Below are positions 29,773 to 40,322 of a stretch of DNA of 64,000 bases, one piece after another. Origin of the DNA: Vibrio aestivus (GTDB lineage Bacteria > Pseudomonadota > Gammaproteobacteria > Enterobacterales > Vibrionaceae); contig JYJN01000149.1 in the NCBI GenBank assembly GCA_003263845.1, positions 62,001 through 126,000 on the forward strand, written 5' to 3'. Positions within the stretch are counted from its first letter, which is position 1; each line of letters opens with the position of its first letter. A model generated the notes under the pieces. It was not told the origin of the DNA. It made no database searches and saw only the letters and a program-made list of their open reading frames with translations. The translations under genes were made by a program, and so were the position numbers.

Positions 29773-30699
29773 CTATTGGCCGTTAATAAGAATTGGCATT
29801 AACGTAGTCACATTGCCAGCTTCAACATACGCTGACGCTGAACCTTTACCAATTACCTGCAAATCACCCTCTGCCGTCGCCTCTAGCACTAATGGGTTAT
29901 CTATCTTAAAGGTGTATTGGCCAGCCTCTAATCGGTGGCGCTCGCCATTGTGATCAATCGCTTCTACTGTCACTTCTACAATCTCACCTACTTTTTTGTT
30001 GAGAGGTGTAAAAGTAATTGGGAAAGCGCCAACATCATCATAATGAACATCATCAACAACAACACTTACATCATTACTAGTTACGCCTTCTAGTGATGCT
30101 CTAACGCGTACTTCCCCTGCCTTAAGCGCAGTAAGTACGTCGCCTTCAATTTTTAGCACACCTGTAGCACTTGCATTATTAAGGTGCCAAGTGACGGTTT
30201 CGGTAACATCGCGGCTAGAACCGTCATCAAACTTTGCAGTTGCGCCTACAGTTGTTGACGTACCTGGAGAAAGTTCAGTTTCTTGTATATCAATCGATAC
30301 CGACTCAACAATTGCATCTGGTGCTTCACCGATGAAAATTGAAGCAAAGTCAGTTTGGTGGCCTTTCCATTCTGCTCTTACTAAACCAGTACCTTGTTGG
30401 ACACCAAAAGCAACGCCATTGTTGGCAATAGACATAAGCTCTGGAGTTACATTAAGCCACTCTACTTCGTGAGTAAGAAGGTCTGCTTCACCATTTGTGT
30501 ATAAAACCATGGTACGAAGCTGTAACGTTTCGCCTTCTTTAATAGAGCGTCCATCTTCAAGAATACCCATCGCCTGAATTTCTCGCTGCTGATATTCAGC
30601 TTCTAGCTGAGATTGTTTAACTTCTAAAGAAGCCGATACACTGCTTGATGCAAACAAAATGGCAGAGCCAATTGCTACAATCGATTTTTTAATTTTCAT
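29773..30699 (-). CDS. Secreted protein with bacterial Ig-like (BIG2) domains
   Basis: 308 residues with a signal peptide (MKIKKSIVAIGSAILFASSSVSA). The mature protein carries BIG2-type Ig repeats: VESVSIDIQETELSPGTSTT, then TAKFDDGSSRDVTETVTW, NNASATGVLKIEGDVLTALK and a final copy (DHNGERHRLEAGQY). Such domains are found in surface adhesins and periplasmic binding proteins. No catalytic motif and no sorting signal are visible. It is probably exported; its partner is unknown. A long AT-rich upstream region suggests H-NS-type silencing. Confidence 0.82.
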   Translation of the reverse strand: MKIKKSIVAIGSAILFASSSVSASLEVKQSQLEAEYQQREIQAMGILEDGRSIKEGETLQLRTMVLYTNGEADLLTHEVEWLNVTPELMSIANNGVAFGVQQGTGLVRAEWKGHQTDFASIFIGEAPDAIVESVSIDIQETELSPGTSTTVGATAKFDDGSSRDVTETVTWHLNNASATGVLKIEGDVLTALKAGEVRVRASLEGVTSNDVSVVVDDVHYDDVGAFPITFTPLNKKVGEIVEVTVEAIDHNGERHRLEAGQYTFKIDNPLVLEATAEGDLQVIGKGSASAYVEAGNVTTLMPILINGQ

Positions 30700-31073
30700 G
30701 GTTCACCTTGAACAATTATTAGAATAACAAGCTGTTAGCACTTGCAATAAAAACAATACGTCCATATCGGGCAGTCGCTCAAATAAAACAATCTCAAGAA
30801 AGATTTAGAGCCACAGTGCGACATTAATCCATAACTTACTGAAAATAATGATTATTTCATTCACCATTTTGAATCAAAGTTACAATTAAAATAGAAAAAT
30901 CATTTAATATTCCATAAATGAAAAATAAATGAACCACTCCACTTATAAATTATTCATTACCTATAATAAATTGATAAACTCAGTTAGCTTATTTTGGAAT
31001 GTATCCATGCACGATAATATTTTTTTATAAAATCACTGCGTAATTTTTAATTCAAAATGCAATCCACATAAAA
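30700..31073. other. AT-rich gene-free region
   Basis: About 370 bases, strikingly AT-rich, upstream of the Ig-like protein gene and downstream of fabV. No open frame with coding character and no strong hairpin except the fabV terminator at its end. It likely contains the promoter of the Ig-like gene and is a plausible H-NS target. Confidence 0.6.
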
Positions 31074-31100
31074 AAAGCCAGTAGCTAAGCTACTGGCTTT
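31074..31100 (-). terminator. Terminator of fabV
   Basis: Perfect 12-bp stem AAAGCCAGTAGC / GCTACTGGCTTT with a TAA loop; on the minus strand it is followed by a T-run. Confidence 0.85.
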
Positions 31101-31120
31101 CAACTCCAATTCAGTCAGAA

Positions 31121-32330
31121 TTAGATGTTGATAATATCAGCTTCAACCGCTGGGTTAACGTCTGCTTCGTAATCAACACCTTCCACACCGAAACCGAATA
31201 GCTTCAAGAACTCTTCTTTGTACTCAACGTAGTCAGTTAGCTCTTTCAAGTTTTCAGACGTGATTTGCGGCCATAGGTCACGACAATGTTGCTGAATATC
31301 TTCACGTAGTTCCCAGTCATCTAGACGAAGACGGTTGCTGTCATCCACTTCTGGCGCGCTGCCGTCTTCTTTGTAAAGACGCTGGCTGAACATACGGTAG
31401 ATTTGCTCCATACAACCTTCGTGTACGCCTTCTTCACGCATTTTCTTGAACACCATTGCGATGTAAAGAGGCATAACTGGAATTGCAGAACTTGCTTGCG
31501 TCACAACCGACTTAAGTACCGCTACGTTTGCGCTACCGCCAGTTGTTGCTAGCTTCTCGTTCAAAGCTGTTGCTGCACGATCTAGGTCCATTTTCGCTTT
31601 GCCTAGCGCGCCATCCCAGTAGATTGGCCAAGTCAGTTCAGTACCAATGTAGCTGTAAGCAACTGTTTTACAGCCTTCAGCTAGAACGCCAGCTTCAGAA
31701 AGTGCGTTGATCCAAAGTTCCCAATCTTCACCGCCCATTACAGTCACAGTGTCTTTGATCTCTTCTTCTGTCGCAGGCTCTACGCTTGCTTCAATGATCA
31801 CGTCTTTGTTCGTGTCAACAGCCGTGGAAGTGTAGGTTTCACCGATAGGCTTTAGAGATGAACGGATAAGTTCACCTGTTTCAGGAAGTTTACGTACTGG
31901 AGATGCCAATGAGTAAACCACCATATCGATTTGGCCAAGATCTTCTTTGATCAGCTCGATTGTCTTTTGCTTCGCTTCGTTTGAGAAAGCGTCGCCGTTT
32001 AGGCTTTTTAGAGTAAAGCCCTTCTTCACGTGCCAGCTTGTCAAAAGCAGCAGCGTTGTAAAATCCTGCCGTGCCCGGCTTTCTTTCCGTGCCTTCTTTT
32101 TCGAAGAAAACACCAATCGTTGACGCACCGCCGCCGAATGCTGCAGCAACGCGAGACGATAGGCCATAGCCGCTTGAAGAACCCACAACCAGAACGCGCT
32201 TAGGTGCATTCTTAATTGGGCCTTGCGCTTTTGTGTAAGCGATTTGTTCTTTTACGTTTGCTTCACAGCCCACAGGGTGTGTTGTAGTACAGATAAATCC
32301 GCGAATTCTAGGTTTGATGATCATATTCAA
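31121..32330 (-). CDS. fabV: FabV: NADH-dependent trans-2-enoyl-ACP reductase (frameshift)
   Basis: About 402 residues. Opens [20 protein letters not shown], followed by the nucleotide-binding [17 protein letters not shown]. The catalytic Tyr-X8-Lys is [10 protein letters not shown], as in the FabV family first described in V. cholerae. It performs the last step of the fatty-acid elongation cycle and gives triclosan tolerance. One extra A in an A-run near 32016 breaks the frame between GLYSK and SLNGDAF. A single-gene unit with its own terminator, close to fadE. Confidence 0.93.
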
Positions 32331-32512
32331 CTTCCTTCAAAAATCCCCGCTAGGATAAAAGTTTCACGGAGAAATGGCATCTAATTTCTTCAAAAACACA
32401 TGATTTTACCAAGTGGTTGGAGCACTGAGCCCAAAAAGGAGAGAATAATTTGATTTGTTATCGGTAAACTCCGAACTTCATCACTCTTCGCGCAACTTAT
32501 ACACATCAAAAC

Positions 32513-32542
32513 GAAAAAGCGACGCTAATGAGCGCCGCTTTT
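32513..32542 (-). terminator. Terminator of fadE
   Basis: Near-perfect 12-bp stem (one mismatch) AAAAGCGACGCT / AGCGCCGCTTTT with T-tract on the minus strand, just downstream of the fadE stop. Confidence 0.75.
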
Positions 32543-32557
32543 ATGGTCTGTGAGCGT

Positions 32558-34840
32558 TTAAGCCACACTGTTTAGTTTAGGTTTACTAACCTTATTGGTG
32601 CGAACTTCGCTGAAATCATGGCTAAAGTGGTCGACTTGAATCGCTTGATAACGAAGAGCGTCGGCACTTTTTACTTTATCCACTTCTTCTTGAGTCAGCA
32701 CTTCTGCTTTAAGTGCTTGCTCAAGCCTAACATCCAGCAGTCCTTTGCGATCCACTTTCCCATCTTTCACCGCTTTAAACAGTTTACGTTCAATTGGCTT
32801 AATGTCGTACATCGCTAGGAACGCACGCTCCATTAGGCCAACATTATCGTTTGCCTCATCACCAATGTAGCAAAGGTGTGTCAACCTATCTCGGTGAGCA
32901 CCTGGAGTCATTAGGCTTTCTGCCAGTTTCACTGCCAACTCATCACTTGGTTTCTTAAAGTGATTGCCCAGCGGGAAGATAAGCGTTTTGAGCAATACGC
33001 CCACTGATTTTTGAGGGAAATTAGTATACGCCTCTTGCAGAGACTGAGCTGCTTGATGGAAACAGTGTTGAATCGCGTAGTGAACATAATTCAAGTCTTC
33101 TTGCTGGCGACCTTCATCTTCGTATTTCTTCAATACCGCTGAAGCCATGTACAAGAAACTCAAGCCGTCACCTAAACGTGCCGAGATCATCTCTTTACGT
33201 TTCAGGTCACCACCTAGCGACAACATGGCAAAGTCTGCACTTACCGCCAGAGCGCGACTCAATCGAGTCAGATCTTTGTAATAAGGCTGAGTTGGGCCGC
33301 TCATACTTGCAGAGATGAATCGTGCCCCTGTTAGTGCTGCACCAAAAGCACCTAGTGTATTTCTCGTTGCATGGCCAATATGACCAAACAGCAACTTATC
33401 GAACTCTTTTGCGCCCTCTTTTTCATCTGGGTTCGCCGCCGCTTCCATTTCTTTCAGTACGTATGGATGACAGCGTGTTGCACCTTGGCCAAAGATCATA
33501 AGGTTACGAGTTAGGATATTCGCGCCCTCTACGGTAATAGCGACGGGTACACCTAGATAAGCTGACGTTAGATAGTTCATCGGGCCTGCCTGAATCGCAC
33601 GACCAGAGTGAATATCCATAGAGTCATTCAAAATCGTGCGCGCAATCTCCGTCATGTGATATTTGGCAATCGCCGTAACGATACCCGGCTTCTCTTTAAG
33701 GTCTAGCGAGGTCGTAGTTAATGTGCGGGTCGCTTCTAATAGATACGTTAAACCACCGATTCGGCCTAATGCTTCCGCAACACCTTCGAACTTACCAATC
33801 GACATACCAAACTGCTTACGAACATAAGCGTATGCGCCTGTCGTACGAGAAGTTAAGTGACCAATCGCTGTGCCAAGCGCTGGTAGCGAAATACCGCGAC
33901 CTGCGGAAAGACATTCCACCAGCATACGCCAGCCTTTACCCGCATACTCCGCACCGCCAATCAACCAATCGATTGGGATAAAGACATCTTCACCGCGAGT
34001 TGGGCCATTCATAAATGCAAGACCAATGGCGTCGTGACGCTCACCCACTTCGACACCTGGATGAGAAGTTGGGATCAAGGCACATGTGATGCCCAACTCT
34101 TCTTTGTCACCAAGCAAACCTTCTGGATCATTCAGCTTGAATGCAAGGCCAAGAACGGTAGATACCGGCGCAAGAGTAATGTATCGCTTGTTCCAACTCA
34201 CTTTTACGCCAAGAACTTTCTCACCTTCATGTTCGCCATAACAAACCACACCTTGGTCTGGAATACCGCCCGCATCAGAGCCGGCTTCAGGGCCTGTCAG
34301 GGCAAAACATGGAATATCGGTACCGTCTGCAAGACGCGGTAACCAATAGTCTTTCTGCTCTTGCGTACCATAGTGAGAAATAAGCTCACCTGGGCCTAGT
34401 GAGTTTGGCACCATCACGGTAACCGCAGCACTGATACTGCGCGTTGCAATACGGGAAACGATTGTCGAGTTCGCCAATGAAGAAAACTCTCTACCACCAT
34501 ACTCTTTCGAAATGATCAGAGAAAAGAAACGTTCTGTCCTCATGTAATCCCAGACTTCTTTTGGAAGGTCGCGATCGTGTGTCACGATTTGGTAGTCATC
34601 CAACATCCCAAGTAGTGTTTCTAACTCGTTATTCATGAATGACTGTTCTTCTGAAGACAGAGCAGGTTTAGCATATTGATGGAGCTTATTGAAGTCAGGT
34701 TTACCTGAAAACAGCTCCCCATCCCACCATACGCTACCGGCTTCCATTGCTTCTTTCTCGGTTTCCGAGAGAGGTGGCAGTACCTTTTTAAAGAAAGTAA
34801 ATGCGGGATCGCTGATCCATTTTCTTCGTAGAGAGCTCAT
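32558..34840 (-). CDS. fadE: FadE: acyl-CoA dehydrogenase
   Basis: 760 residues, the long gammaproteobacterial FadE type, catalysing the first step of beta-oxidation. Seen: PCFALTGPEAGSDAGG (FAD-binding signature), KRYITLAPVS, SIGKFEGVAEALGRIGG and a second signature region EGANILTRNLMIFGQGA. The C-terminal ~200 residues are the FadE-specific extension. The frame is intact. It is followed upstream by a TetR regulator and downstream by fabV, so degradative and biosynthetic fatty-acid genes sit side by side. Confidence 0.95.
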   Translation of the reverse strand: MSSLRRKWISDPAFTFFKKVLPPLSETEKEAMEAGSVWWDGELFSGKPDFNKLHQYAKPALSSEEQSFMNNELETLLGMLDDYQIVTHDRDLPKEVWDYMRTERFFSLIISKEYGGREFSSLANSTIVSRIATRSISAAVTVMVPNSLGPGELISHYGTQEQKDYWLPRLADGTDIPCFALTGPEAGSDAGGIPDQGVVCYGEHEGEKVLGVKVSWNKRYITLAPVSTVLGLAFKLNDPEGLLGDKEELGITCALIPTSHPGVEVGERHDAIGLAFMNGPTRGEDVFIPIDWLIGGAEYAGKGWRMLVECLSAGRGISLPALGTAIGHLTSRTTGAYAYVRKQFGMSIGKFEGVAEALGRIGGLTYLLEATRTLTTTSLDLKEKPGIVTAIAKYHMTEIARTILNDSMDIHSGRAIQAGPMNYLTSAYLGVPVAITVEGANILTRNLMIFGQGATRCHPYVLKEMEAAANPDEKEGAKEFDKLLFGHIGHATRNTLGAFGAALTGARFISASMSGPTQPYYKDLTRLSRALAVSADFAMLSLGGDLKRKEMISARLGDGLSFLYMASAVLKKYEDEGRQQEDLNYVHYAIQHCFHQAAQSLQEAYTNFPQKSVGVLLKTLIFPLGNHFKKPSDELAVKLAESLMTPGAHRDRLTHLCYIGDEANDNVGLMERAFLAMYDIKPIERKLFKAVKDGKVDRKGLLDVRLEQALKAEVLTQEEVDKVKSADALRYQAIQVDHFSHDFSEVRTNKVSKPKLNSVA

Positions 34841-34948
34841 AACCAGATCCTTTTGTTCTATTGGCCTTGGTTTTGTTGGCCTTGTTTCACGTTATTTTTA
34901 TAATTTTAATTTTGATAATCACTCCACTATTTTGCGGATGTGATGATC

Positions 34949-35574
34949 TTATTCAGCCGCGACGCCTGCCGCTAAATAAGGGATCAACATGTCAACCACC
35001 ACTTTGGCATCAACATCTTGATTGAAATCGTTCTCTGCAATTTCTGCCAGAGCTTGGCTTGAAGCATGGTGAATACACAAGTGCCCAGAGTGAAGTGCAA
35101 ACGCCAAAACAGCGTTTCACGAGTAAGGCTTGGATTCGCTTTCATTACCGATTCGGTAAACAAATTCAGTACATCTTGATATCGGGTTGTAATGAACCAA
35201 CGCAAGTGCCCTTGGACATCGGTATAGCCTCTACCAATAAGAAGCATAAATTTACTGGTACCATTAGGACGCACGCTATTAAGAGAACGTAACGGGCCTC
35301 TTAATGACTCGAATACATCCGACATTTCATAGCTTTCATTCAAGTTCAGCGTAATAAGAGCATCTTGCACTGCTGGCATAAAGGCTTCGAGGTAACGATC
35401 GAGCACCGCTCGTACCAAGGTCTTTTTGTCGCCGAAGTGGTAGTTAACCGACGCAAGGTTAACCCCTGCTTTACTGGTAATATTTCTGAGAGACGTATCA
35501 TTAAAGCCTTGTTCTGAGAACAGAACCTCGGCTACATCCAGTATCTTTTCCTTCGTACTAACGCCTACTGCCAT
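34949..35574 (-). CDS. TetR-family regulator adjacent to fadE (frameshift)
   Basis: About 209 residues. The N-terminal helix-turn-helix reads STKEKILDVAEVLFSEQGFN, TSLRNITSKAGVNLASVNYHFGDK, typical of TetR, starting at ATG 35574. One T is missing near 35061; corrected, it ends SSQALAEIAEN...VDMLIPYLAAGVAAE with TAA at 34949. Position and family suggest a PsrA-like fatty-acid-responsive regulator of beta-oxidation, but ligand specificity is inference. Confidence 0.85.
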
Positions 35575-35951
35575 TTCAATCACCCGTATTAAACACCTGT
35601 TTGAAATATACTCTCGACACAATTGATTAACAAGCAATTAACATCACATTTTTGCTCTTTGGTCCGACCAGAAGACCAGAATAGAAGGTAACTTACTGAT
35701 TTGATAAGGGTTGGAAGAAAATCGAAATTTTTTTCAATTTTTTGGGAACTGTTTGAGAAACGCCCGGTCTGAATATGTGTAGAAAGCAGGGCATTGAGAG
35801 TTTCACAGGCCGTCAAACTTGTTTCTTAACTGCGCTACATTTTACGCTGCTTTTTCTTATTAACTCCTATGTTTGTATGCCCAGAACACATTTGTTCTGG
35901 GCTTTTTTTATGCTCGCAGTTTAAAGGCGCTCAGCATGGTTTGAGGCTCGA
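35575..35951 (+). other. Intergenic region with an orphan plus-strand terminator (possible sRNA)
   Basis: About 375 bases between two minus-strand genes. It contains a strong terminator on the plus strand at 35879-35909 but no plus-strand gene upstream of it. A weak promoter-like pair, TTGAGA (35753) and TATGTG (35774), lies about 100 bases upstream. The simplest reading is a small transcript of ~100-130 nt. The rest shows nothing. Confidence 0.35.
35879..35909 (+). terminator. Orphan Rho-independent terminator
   Basis: Perfect 10-bp stem GCCCAGAACA / TGTTCTGGGC, CATT loop, then seven T on the plus strand; the minus-strand side has no T-tract. Confidence 0.85.
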
Positions 35952-37888
35952 TTATGATTCTGAAGCCAGAACCGCTTGATCTCGACCCGCTCGCTTAGCG
36001 GCATACAAACTCTCATCAGCTTCAACAAAAGTGCTACTGTCGGCAATAGATTCGACATTAACTGGATTACTCGCTCCGATGGAAACAGTAACCGCTAACT
36101 CCCCTTTACTTGTATTGAACAAGTTCGTTGCGATAAGCGCGCGTATTTCACCTAGCCGCTGAACATCATCAGCGCCACTTTTAAGTATCCATAGGAACTC
36201 TTCCCCACCCCAACGAATGAACAACTCTTCTGCGCCAACACTGTGCTGTATTCTTCTCGCTGTCTCGACTAAAACTTGGTCTCCCACGTCGTGTCCGTAT
36301 TGATCATTGATCTTCTTAAACCAATCAAGATCGATTAACACCACACGGTACATTGCATTACGATTCAATATGTCACCATCTTCCATTTGGTTCTGGAAAT
36401 AACGGCGGTTATTGATTCCAGTCAGTTGATCAGTGAAAGATAAGTTTTGCAAATCGCGGTTCTTACTCTTCACGGTATGCGAGTAACGAAGGACAACCAA
36501 GAAAGCAAAAACAGCAAATGCCCCCAAATTAAAGCGATTCGAAGTCGAAGTTTTTCCTTACTCAGTTCCAACATATTGAGTTGCCCCTGAGCACTGAGTA
36601 GATCTCGCTCTTGCTCTAGCTGACGAGTGTCAAAGGCGAACTCAAGTGCATAGACCTCGTTGATCATCTGTTGCCATTGCTGCTCTCGATACTCCTTGTA
36701 GAGTTCTAAAGCTTCTTTAGCTCTACCTTGTTTTTCATAGACTTCGGCCATCAATAGATTGGCTCGAATCAGCCATCGTGTATGGTTTATCTCACTAAAA
36801 AAACTGAGAGCCTGACTGGCCGTATCCTCGGCATCGGCAAGGTCTCCACGTGCCAGTTGAGCCTTGGCCAAAATAAAGTAACAGATGCCTTCTTGTTTTG
36901 GGTACGACTGAGTTAACGCAAGTTCAACACACTCTCGACTCACTGCAGCTGCTTTATCTAGCTCAGCACGTAAAAGATGTAATCTTGCCTGCGCTTTGTA
37001 TTTTATGACTTTAATGAAGGGCGATGCACTTTGCTCAACAATCGGCAATGCCTGCTCAAAGGCGTATTGAGAGCTTTGCAAATCCCCCAAACGGTTGTAA
37101 ACAAAAGACTCATTGAGCCAAATCACCGCCAAAAGATCTGCTCTCTTACCCGACGTTTCATTGATTTTTCGCGCATTATCTAAATACGTAATTGCTTTGT
37201 CCCACTGTTCTAAGTGGACATATAGCAGGCCTAAATTGTTGTTCAATCGGCCATTAATAATCGAACTCGGATAACTTTTACCTAACTCGATCCCTTTGTA
37301 AAAGTGGAGTTGAGATTGTTTAAGTTGATTGTTGGCGTTATACAAAATGCCAGCAGTGTTATACGCCTTTAGCAGCAAGTAATGACGACCATGAGCCTCA
37401 AATGACGAGATAGCACGCTCAATGAGTGCAATCCCTTCCAGATATTCTCCAGCCCTAAGTCGAGCGTAGGCGTCTTCACTTTGTATGTACGGTTCTACCC
37501 AATCGATACTATTTTCATCCGCTATGGTGAGTAATTGCGTTGTGACTTTGTCTATTGTCTGCTGGTCTTTCTGGTGCACCGCCAGCTCTCGTTCAACTAT
37601 ACGAAAATAAATCTTTTCAATAGCAGACGAGCTCTCTCGTATTTGGCGGTCTAGTTCAATCAACCCTTGCTTAACACTATTTGGATTAGATTCAATCTTA
37701 GACTGAAGCTCAAGAAGCCGTTTCCCGAACTGCGTGCTCTGGGCTATTTGTTCGTGGGGTTGAACAAGTTCTGATGAAGGCTGACTATATTGGAAGGACT
37801 TATCAAACAAAAATACGCTCACAGTGGTTGCAAACAATGTGACTATTGCAGCTACACCGATCATCGCTATCACTTTGTATAATCGCAT
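35952..37888 (-). CDS. TPR-repeat diguanylate cyclase (frameshift)
   Basis: About 645 residues: an N-terminal membrane helix (~5-27), a periplasmic region with several TPR-like helix pairs (AYNTAGILYNANNQLKQSQ, NLGLLYVHLEQWDKAITYL, VYEKQGRAKEALELY), a second helix, and a cytosolic GGDEF domain. The active site is WGGEEF, with LIDLDWFKKINDQYGHDVGD, so cyclase activity is expected. One G is missing near 36523 (LIWG-AFAVFAFL) at the second helix. It makes c-di-GMP in response to a periplasmic signal sensed through the TPR array. Confidence 0.88.
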
Positions 37889-38063
37889 CTAATTTACTTC
37901 CCAATCTTCTCTATTAATGCCAAACAAATAAAATTCCTGTCATCTTCTTTGCTCGGTTGATTAATAATAGCTAAACGTTTTCGTGCCTGATTACCTTTGA
38001 TCTAAGATATAGCAATCACGGTTAAATCGCGTACTATACGCATTTTACCATCCAATATCTCCC

Positions 38064-38979
38064 ATGAAGCTATCCGACACGCCCGTTACTCTGCACAGTT
38101 TCAACAACCAGCCCTTCTTTTTAAAACGTGATGACCAGCTTCATAGCCACTTCACGGGTAACAAAGCGCGTAAGTTGATGGCTTGGCTAGAGTACTCTAA
38201 TACCGACATCACTCACTTAATCGGTTATGGCTCCGTACAAGCAAATTCGTTGTATTCAATGGCCGCATTAGCATCAATTAAAGGGTGGAAGCTCGAGTTT
38301 TTTGTTTGACCGTATCCCTCAATGGTTAAAAGAGAGGCCTACAGGTAACTATCGAGGAGCACTAGAGCTTGGCGCTACTGTTCATGAGACATCTCTATTA
38401 GAATCTGGGCCTGTTCATCCCGCGGTTCACGCTGACACATTTAAAAACCTAAAGCACTGCTTAGTGTTGGAAGAAGGTGGTCGCTCGGTGCGCGCAGAGC
38501 AAGGCGTGGCGCAACTGGCGAAGGAGATCATATCTTGGTCTCGCCATCTGCCGGAGCCTAACCTTACAGTGGCTCTGCCATCCGGAACAGGAACAACCGC
38601 GCTATACCTCCATAAACATCTAAAGCCAGTGGGGATCGAAGTTATCACCTGCGCGTGTGTCGGCGGCAGTGAGTACTTGGTTAAACAATGGGAAGAGTTA
38701 GGAGAAGAAGATTTTCCTACTATCTTACAGCCTGAACACAAACATCACTTTGCTAAACTGTATAAACAGGACTTTGAGATTTGGAAGCAGCTACAAGAAG
38801 AGACTCACATCGAATTTGACCTTCTTTACGATCCTTTAATGTGGCGGTGCTTATTGGAATGGCGAGCAAACAATCCACACAAACAGCTTCTATATATTCA
38901 TCAAGGTGGCATACTCGGTAATGAAAGTATGCTGCCTCGCTATCAGCGCAAATACGAAGATCCGGCTTGCTCATGGTAG
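38064..38979 (+). CDS. ACC deaminase/D-cysteine desulfhydrase family PLP enzyme (frameshift)
   Basis: About 304 residues of the 1-aminocyclopropane-1-carboxylate deaminase family: FLKRDDQLHSHFTGNKARKL with the PLP Lys, GSVQANSLYSMAALA, LPSGTGTTALYL and a C-terminal HQGG block (YIHQGGILGN). The exact substrate is not determined; the family includes D-cysteine desulfhydrase. One extra T near 38306 (EFFV-DRIPQWL) breaks the frame. It is divergent from the TPR-GGDEF gene. Confidence 0.85.
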
Positions 38980-39016
38980 TTAGGGGCTACAGGCCTTAAA
39001 TATTGGAGACGTCAAC

Positions 39017-39285
39017 ATGAATAAAATCATTACTCTCTGCTTACTGGCATTAGCGCCACTGACTCACGCAAAGATCATGCTACGCCGAGTAAGCCAATTG
39101 TCGCGGTTGACGGTTCATCCATCGGTAAGCGTGTGTGTTATTACCAAGACCAAGCCTACTCAATCGGCTCAATCCTCCAGATAGGCGACCACTATCTCAT
39201 CTGCAAAGAACAGAACGATTTTGAGACCAACGGCGCGCTTATGTGGCATCAACTCGATTCAAACGAGCAGACCACAAACAACTAA
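39017..39285 (+). CDS. Small exported DUF1496-like protein (frameshift)
   Basis: About 89 residues with a signal peptide (MNKIITLCLLALAPLTHA). One A is missing near 39085; corrected, the mature part reads KDHATPSKPIVAVDG, then GKRVCYYQDQAYSIGSILQI and HYLICKEQNDF, the Cys-Tyr-Tyr pattern of DUF1496 (YnjH-like). Function unknown. The start at 39017 has GGAG upstream. Confidence 0.7.
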
Positions 39286-39384
39286 CTAAAAAGCAAAGCC
39301 TGTTAACTTTCTCTTATTGTGTAATTTGTAAACATTCTGATTCATATCCTATAGTAAATCTAACACTATCCATGGGGAATGATG

Positions 39385-40209
39385 ATGACACAACAGGCTT
39401 TGATTTCTCGTCTCAATGAACTACCTAGAATTCAAAAAGTACTTCAAGAACTACTCGACCTAGTTAACCAAGATGAAGTGGATTTTGGAGAACTTGCCGA
39501 AAAAATATCGTCCGACCAAGTAATCTGTGCTCGTTTGCTGCGCATGGCTAACTCGGCCCACTTTGGTGGTCAAAAGAGTATTTCATCAGTCAATGATGCC
39601 ATCATTCGTGTGGGGATGGGGGCTGTAAAAACCTTAGTTGTCGCGTCGTTTCTATCAAGTGCCTTTCCTAAAGTCGACACGCTCGATATGGAAACCTACT
39701 GGGTGGATACCTTTGAAGTGTCCGTCATCGCGAGTAAAATTGCCGACCAAAACAACATGGACGCCAACGAAGTCTTCACCACTGGGCTACTGCACAACAT
39801 TGGCGAGCTGATGATTCACACTCTAGTGCCAGATCAAGCGCAGCAAATAGCCAAACGAACCGAAATGGGTGAAGACCCTATCGCCGTTCAAGAGGAGCTA
39901 CTTGATACCTCAGCGCCATCATTAGGGGCCATGCTAGCTAAAGCCTGGAAGTTCCCACTTGCTATGGTCGATGCCATTGCGAATGCCCATGACCCTAGAA
40001 ACTCAGAAGTCGCACCACAAGTCGCGACAACCTTGCACTTAGCCAAAGCGATCAATAAAGATTGGGACGATTTGAGCCAAGAGAAGAAACAAGCGTTCAT
40101 TGCAAACCACCCAGACTCTAGATTACTTAACTTATCTGACAGCTTCGCCGCTATCATTGATGGCGTGAGAGGCAACGGGCGAGAGCTTGCCGCGCAGCTT
40201 AATGGTTAA
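39385..40209 (+). CDS. HDOD-domain protein
   Basis: About 274 residues, HDOD domain: LPRIQKVLQELLDLVNQ, ISSDQVICARLLRMANSAHFG, IRVGMGAVKTLVVASFL, FTTGLLHNIGELMIHTL (the degenerate HD region). Three ATG codons occur in series; the third (39385) has GGGGA six bases upstream. It is an adaptor-type signalling protein without a metal site; the target is unknown. A terminator follows. Confidence 0.85.
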   Translation: MTQQALISRLNELPRIQKVLQELLDLVNQDEVDFGELAEKISSDQVICARLLRMANSAHFGGQKSISSVNDAIIRVGMGAVKTLVVASFLSSAFPKVDTLDMETYWVDTFEVSVIASKIADQNNMDANEVFTTGLLHNIGELMIHTLVPDQAQQIAKRTEMGEDPIAVQEELLDTSAPSLGAMLAKAWKFPLAMVDAIANAHDPRNSEVAPQVATTLHLAKAINKDWDDLSQEKKQAFIANHPDSRLLNLSDSFAAIIDGVRGNGRELAAQLNG

Positions 40210-40227
40210 ACTTCGCAAATAATAAAG

Positions 40228-40260
40228 CCATGTTTAGTTTCGGCTAAACATGGATTTTTA
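40228..40260 (+). terminator. Terminator of the HDOD gene
   Basis: Perfect 10-bp stem CCATGTTTAG / CTAAACATGG, TTTCGG loop, then ATTTTTA. Confidence 0.85.
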
Positions 40261-40322
40261 GTGTCTGAGCGTCCGCTACCTCTAAGACACCTACTCTAGT
40301 AAAATAGGCATTCCTGTATTTT

